Shown: in pieces, positions 59,944 through 64,000 of the stretch
Position numbering within the stretch: position 1 is the stretch's first letter
How the letters are laid out: every line of letters starts with the position of its first letter
DNA from: Papilionanthe hookeriana x Papilionanthe teres
Taxonomy: Eukaryota; Streptophyta; Magnoliopsida; Asparagales; Orchidaceae
DNA: 64,000 nt
NCBI GenBank assembly: GCA_022702705.1
Contig: CM040432.1
Coordinates: 48,386,540 to 48,450,539 of the forward strand
Direction of reading: 5' to 3'
Notes under the pieces: generated by a model
What the model saw: the letters and a program-made list of their open reading frames with translations, nothing else
Told to the model about the DNA's origin: nothing
Database searches by the model: none
Translations under genes and position numbers: made by a program

Positions 59944-61727
59944 TGATCCCCGATAAATATATGTGCGCCAAAAAACTTGGTCCCGCACCGATATATATAT
60001 GTGCTGATGATTTAGATATGAAAATTATGATTTTATAATATGGGATACTACGCAAGTATACTTATCGTTTATCAAGTAATATAGGACTTTCTGATTAAGC
60101 CCCGAGATATCGAACCCACAGGGAAAATATGAAAATATTTAAAGGAATCAGAAAATTATCTTTTTATTTTTTTTTAATGGCTTTTGAAAGTATGTCTTGA
60201 TTTTGAAAAGTTTTGAAAGTTTAATTTGTCGTTTGAAATTTTCTTAATAAAATGTTAAGCAAGAAATTAAAATTATAATAACTAATAACACTGTATGTAA
60301 ACCACTATTAACTAGAATATCTTTTTCTTTCCTTTTATGAAGTAGTAATAATTATTAAAGTATTATTGTGGAAGTATTTAAATTTGTTGTGACAGATAAA
60401 GCATATGTGTTCTTTAGCCTTACTTGGTTCTATAAAGAACATAGGTTAATTTGAAATTTTTATCATTTTGAACATGGTTAGGCAGGGAAGATACCAATCT
60501 CTCACTCTAGAGTTCCCTCGATTCCCACCAACTGGGGGCTATCTTCTCATAACAAAACTCAAAAATTCAAACCAAATTAGGAGGTTTTAGCCTATTACTA
60601 AAATCCTCTAATTTTACTCTCTTCCATAAAAATATCTTCTAATATTACATTCAATTATATTGACTACAATTCTCACCCATATAATTGCATGTGATTCTTA
60701 CTAACTTTTATGAGACAATACCGCATTGGATCTTACATAATCTCAAGAAATTCTATAACTTAACAGGCCAAATTAAGAAGTAAACAAAGTTTTCAGAATC
60801 AATCTTCACAACTTCTTCCAACTTTAAACACTTATACTTTCCACAACAATTCTCTATAAACTAATTACTTCTCCATTTAAGAAATAAAAAGATAAAGTAA
60901 ACTACTCAGAATGCATTGAGAAAATACAAAAACACATTGATTTGAAATTAAAAACTATAAGAAAAACAACAAACAAAAACAAGTGTTAAATAAAAACTAA
61001 ATGTAAGAATAAAAGTAAACACTTATCTGAAAATTCTCTCCACAAGACTCAGGAAGTTCCTCTGAAACTTTAACTCTTCACTAAACTACTCCTCATAGCG
61101 AATCTCCCAACTCTGATGACTCAGAATAAACTTCAGACTTCAATAGAAACTAAACTAAAAGAAAGAAAAGAAGTGGGAAGAAGAAGACTTCACACCGACC
61201 CTTTTCTCCTTTATACTCTCTACTCCTACTCTTAATAAAAAACTCTCACAAAATAAAAGTAAAATGCTGTAAAATCTCTCTTCAAAATGCAAGTGGTAGA
61301 GCACTTAGTCATTCCTAAAACTCTCTTTAAAAATTAAACCAAAAGGTGCCTTGGTGTCTCTTCAAATGTGTCAAGATTCAAGGTATCCACCAAAGAATGC
61401 ACCCCTTCATTCAAACTTGCCGCCTAAAGGAAGTTATGGAAGTTACCACCAAGATTTGCATCCCATCCCCTTTGAAATTGGCGCCAAATTCCTTTAGCTT
61501 TCGATTTTTAACTGAGGCGGCTAAGCGCCGGCCCAGCGGTGCTTAGCCGCCGTGCCCAAATTTTCATTTTTTGCTCCAAACTTGATCTAATTTTGCTCCT
61601 TTCATCATGACTATCCATTTTTATCATACCTGCAAGAAAATCATAAAATACCTTCCATTAAAGTGCAATATCATTAAAAATAGGTATAAAAATGTGCCTG
61701 AAAATACTATATAGTTTATGTGTATCA
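59944..61727 (-). mobile_element. Solo LTR D, TSD ATATT/GTATT
   Basis: On the minus strand it starts TGATACACATAAAC and ends TCGGGGATCA; 1784 bp, same family as A and C. ATATT at 59,939-59,943 and GTATT at 61,728-61,732 are the target duplication with one change. The A 5' LTR reads straight across (about 29,105-29,120). GC hairpin at 61,516-61,551 with 8-nt loop; conserved box about 60,050-60,122. Confidence 0.92.
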
Positions 61728-62545
61728 GTATTGTCTCAAACAACAAATGGTATAATTCACATCCAATTATATAGATAAGAATTGTAGTCAATATAATTGA
61801 ATGCTTAGGAGATATGTTTTTAATGAGGAGTAGAATTAGAGGTCTTTAGAGTGACAGGCTAAAGCCCCCTAATTTGGTTTGATATTTTAAATTTTGTTAT
61901 AAGAAGTTAGGCCCCAGGTGGAGGGAATTGAGGGAACTCTAGAGTGAGAGCTGGTATCTTCCCTACCTAACCATGTTCAAGAATTTAAAATTTTAAATTT
62001 AACCAATGTTCTTTATAGAACCAAGTAAGGGTAAAGAATAAATTTGCTTCTATTTATCACAACACATTTAAATACTTCCACAACAATACTTTCATAATTA
62101 TTACTACTTTATTAGAGAAAGAAAAAGATATTTTATTTCCTAGTATTTTATACCGCATTTTAAAGTTCTGATAATTTTTATTTCCTTCTTAGCTTTAATT
62201 AAAAATACCAAAAACAATTTTCAAGTTTTTTAAAATCAAAACATACTTTCAAACGTCATTAAAAAAAGTAAAAGTATAATTTTCTTAACTCTTTAAAAAG
62301 TTTTTACATTTCCCTGTGGGTTCGATATCTCGGGCATTCATTAGAAAGTCCTATATTACTTGATAAACGATATGTATACTCGCGTAGTATCCCATATTAT
62401 AAAATCATAATTTTCATATCTAAATCATCAACACATATATTCGGTGTGAAGTCAAGTTTTTGGTGCACATATATTAATCGGGGATCAACTTCCCACTCTA
62501 ATATAATTTATAAATAGTCCTCACAATAATGAGGTCAACATCGAG

Positions 62546-64000
62546 TCAGCATCGCGTGGAAAATGGTTTATGTAGGATTTATTTAAATTTAAAAAATCTT
62601 ATTAATCTTAAAAAATCATAACTTGACAAAGGAAAATCCTAAAAATAGAATAAAAATATCCTGAAACTCAGCAAAGATAGAGGAAAATTTTTAAAATGAA
62701 ATTTGAAATAAATGAATTACATTTAATTTTTAATTAATTAATTGCTCTCTTAAGTAATTTAATTATTAAAAATTCTATATATCCAAAAATGACAATTTTT
62801 AAAGATTAATCCTGACATCCTCGGGAACATTCCCTGATTTTTCCAAAGCTTGAAAAAATCCATAAAGTCAAATTCGCCAATTTTCATTAAACTTTATAAT
62901 TATTTTCAAAAATAATTATAAAAATCAAAAAATTAGGAATTAAATGGAAAATGGTTATAAACTTTAGGTTGATGAAATTAAACCCTAAAATGACAATTCC
63001 TAACCTTTGAAAAAGCTAAAATGACAACTTGGACCTCTAATGTAAAAATTGTAAAATTGTACATAGTAAACCCTAAATTTTCATCACCCTATAAGAATTA
63101 TTAGGATTGATCAAATCCTAATATCTAGGCTTAGTTCATCTCAGACCTAAGAAAAACCCTTATGTATTAATTAAGTCACTTTAAAACAACATAAACCTTT
63201 AAAATCTTAATTCAGCTTAAACATATAATTAATCTGCTTAATCCTTAATTACATTAGGTTTAAGTCATATTAAACCCTAATTAGGTCTAATCCCTAATTG
63301 GGTCTAACCCCTATTAGACCAATTTAATCTCCTTAAACCATAATTATATTAGGATTAAGTCAAATTAAACCCTAATTAGGTTTAGCCCTATCAGACCTAA
63401 TTAATCTCCTTAAACCTTTAATAACATTAGGTTTAAGTTAAATTAAACCCTAATTAGGTCTAACCCCTATCTACCCCTATTTAACCTAATTACTCTCCTT
63501 AAACCTTAATCACATTAGGTTTAGGTCAAATTAAACCCTAAATAGGTCTAACCTCTATTAGATCTAATTAATCTACTTAAACCTCAATTACATTAGGTTT
63601 AAGTCAAACTAAACCTTAATTAGGTCTAACTCCTATTAGACCTAATTAATATCCTTAAACCTTAACTACATTAGTTTTAGGTTAAACTAAACCCTAATTA
63701 GGTCTAACCTCTATTAGACCTAATTTATCTCCTTAAACCTTAATTACATTAGGTTTATGTCAAATTAAACCCTAATTAGGTCTAACCCCTATTATACCTA
63801 GTTAATCTCCTTAAGCCTTACTTACATTAGGCTTAATTAGTCCTAAAACCTAATTAGGTCTAATCCTAATTAGAGTTAATTAACCTAATTAAGCCCTACT
63901 TACATTAGGCTTAATTAATCTTAAACCCTAATTAGGTCTAACCCTAATTAAACTTGATTAATCTAATTAAGCCTTACTTACATTAGGTTTAATTAATCTT
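62546..64000 (+). mobile_element. Long LTR J, second part, running off the window
   Basis: Resumes after the second TCGAG with CAGCATCGCGTGG, matching the GC-rich patch of LTR I (about 23,350 on the minus strand). The AT-rich segment to about 63,200 parallels 22,600-23,330, and S1 follows. No coding frame. Confidence 0.8.
63200..64000 (+). repeat. Satellite S1 in LTR J
   Basis: About ten units of ACATTAGGTTTAAGTC, AAACCCTAATTAGGTC and CTAATTAATCTCC motifs, period about 77-80 bp, in the same orientation as at 401-1560. It continues beyond the window. Confidence 0.9.

Larger units (their letters stand above)
26433..62487 (+). mobile_element. Athila-like Ty3/gypsy element A, with nested B, C, D and E
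   Basis: ACTTC flanks it at 26,428-26,432 and 62,488-62,492. Both LTRs begin TGATACACC and end GATCA. Internal order: tRNA-Asp PBS, gag, protease, RT/RNase H, integrase, ORF2, ORF3, long non-coding part, polypurine tract. With insertions removed the LTRs are about 1781 and 1769 bp and the element about 13 kb. Every coding region has stops or frameshifts, so it is dead. Confidence 0.92.
52281..62487 (+). mobile_element. 3' LTR of element A, split by C and D
   Basis: Pieces are 52,281-52,922, 59,572-59,943 and 61,733-62,487, about 1769 bp in sum against about 1781 for the 5' LTR. It ends AATCGGGGATCA before the target duplication ACTTC. The GC hairpin near 52,453-52,492 has mutated on one arm. 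Confidence 0.92.
18526..62540 (-). mobile_element. Complete solo LTR I of Tat/Ogre type, about 7.96 kb, split by element A
   Basis: TCGAG flanks it at 18,521-18,525 and 62,541-62,545. On the minus strand it starts TGTTGACCTC and ends CCGCCATCA, matching the LTR G end GGTGCCATCA. Its pieces are 18,526-26,432 and 62,493-62,540, the rest being element A. In LTR sense the order is S5 array, TATA box (about 2.3 kb in), GC-rich patch, unique AT-rich part, S1, S2, unique part with T-rich microrepeats, palindrome, end. No PBS or coding region is attached, so it is a solo LTR. Joining 18,525 to 62,546 rebuilds LTR J in the order seen in I, which supports the call. Confidence 0.85.

Overview
The window is plant nuclear DNA made almost entirely of nested LTR retrotransposons; I found no host gene, tRNA gene or rRNA. 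Two Ty3/gypsy lineages are present. The first is Athila-like: gag, aspartic protease, RT/RNase H and integrase, two extra 3' ORFs, a primer-binding site (PBS) matching tRNA-Asp, and LTRs starting TGAT and ending CA. The second is Tat/Ogre-like: a PBS matching a TGGCGACTCC-type (tRNA-Arg-like) primer, an ORF ahead of gag, and multi-kilobase LTRs built of satellite arrays. These lineages are plant-specific, and the AT-rich, deeply nested texture suggests heterochromatin of a large angiosperm genome. I cannot name the species.

Layout. 1-5100: 3' part of a long Tat-type LTR (G, +) holding satellites S1 and S2, an LTR fragment (1-400) and a solo LTR F (3018-4678, -, TSD CAGCC). 5107-6455: G PBS and decayed 5' ORF. 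At about 6455 this meets, tail to tail, a truncated minus-strand element H: gag, ORF1-like region, PBS at 9660-9677, then its LTR from 9684 to about 14,250. 14,740-15,501: Athila-type LTR fragment. 15,502-16,170: about 168-bp tandem repeat. 16,375-18,525: start of another long LTR (J, +). J is cut at TCGAG by a complete minus-strand solo LTR I (18,526-26,432 plus 62,493-62,540, about 7.96 kb without insertions, TSD TCGAG). J resumes at 62,546 and runs off the window end.

Inside I sits the Athila-like element A (26,433-62,487, +, TSD ACTTC). A itself carries four insertions: solo LTR E in its 5' LTR (TSD GTGTC); element B (-, about 37,993-50,814) in its third ORF; element C (+, 52,923-59,566, TSD GCGCC/GTGCC) in its 3' LTR; and solo LTR D (-, 59,944-61,727, TSD ATATT/GTATT) in the same LTR. 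With insertions removed, the two A LTRs come out at about 1781 and 1769 bp, which supports the reconstruction. Insertion order: J, then I, then A, then B/C/D/E.

All gag-pol reading frames are broken by stops and frameshifts, so nothing here is autonomous. The most notable signals are: an about 8-kb LTR whose arrays share a 39/78-bp periodicity; a paired GC-rich palindrome/hairpin cassette in the LTR and again ahead of each accessory ORF (with a TATA box before ORF2); and PBS sequence captured repeatedly into LTR ends.
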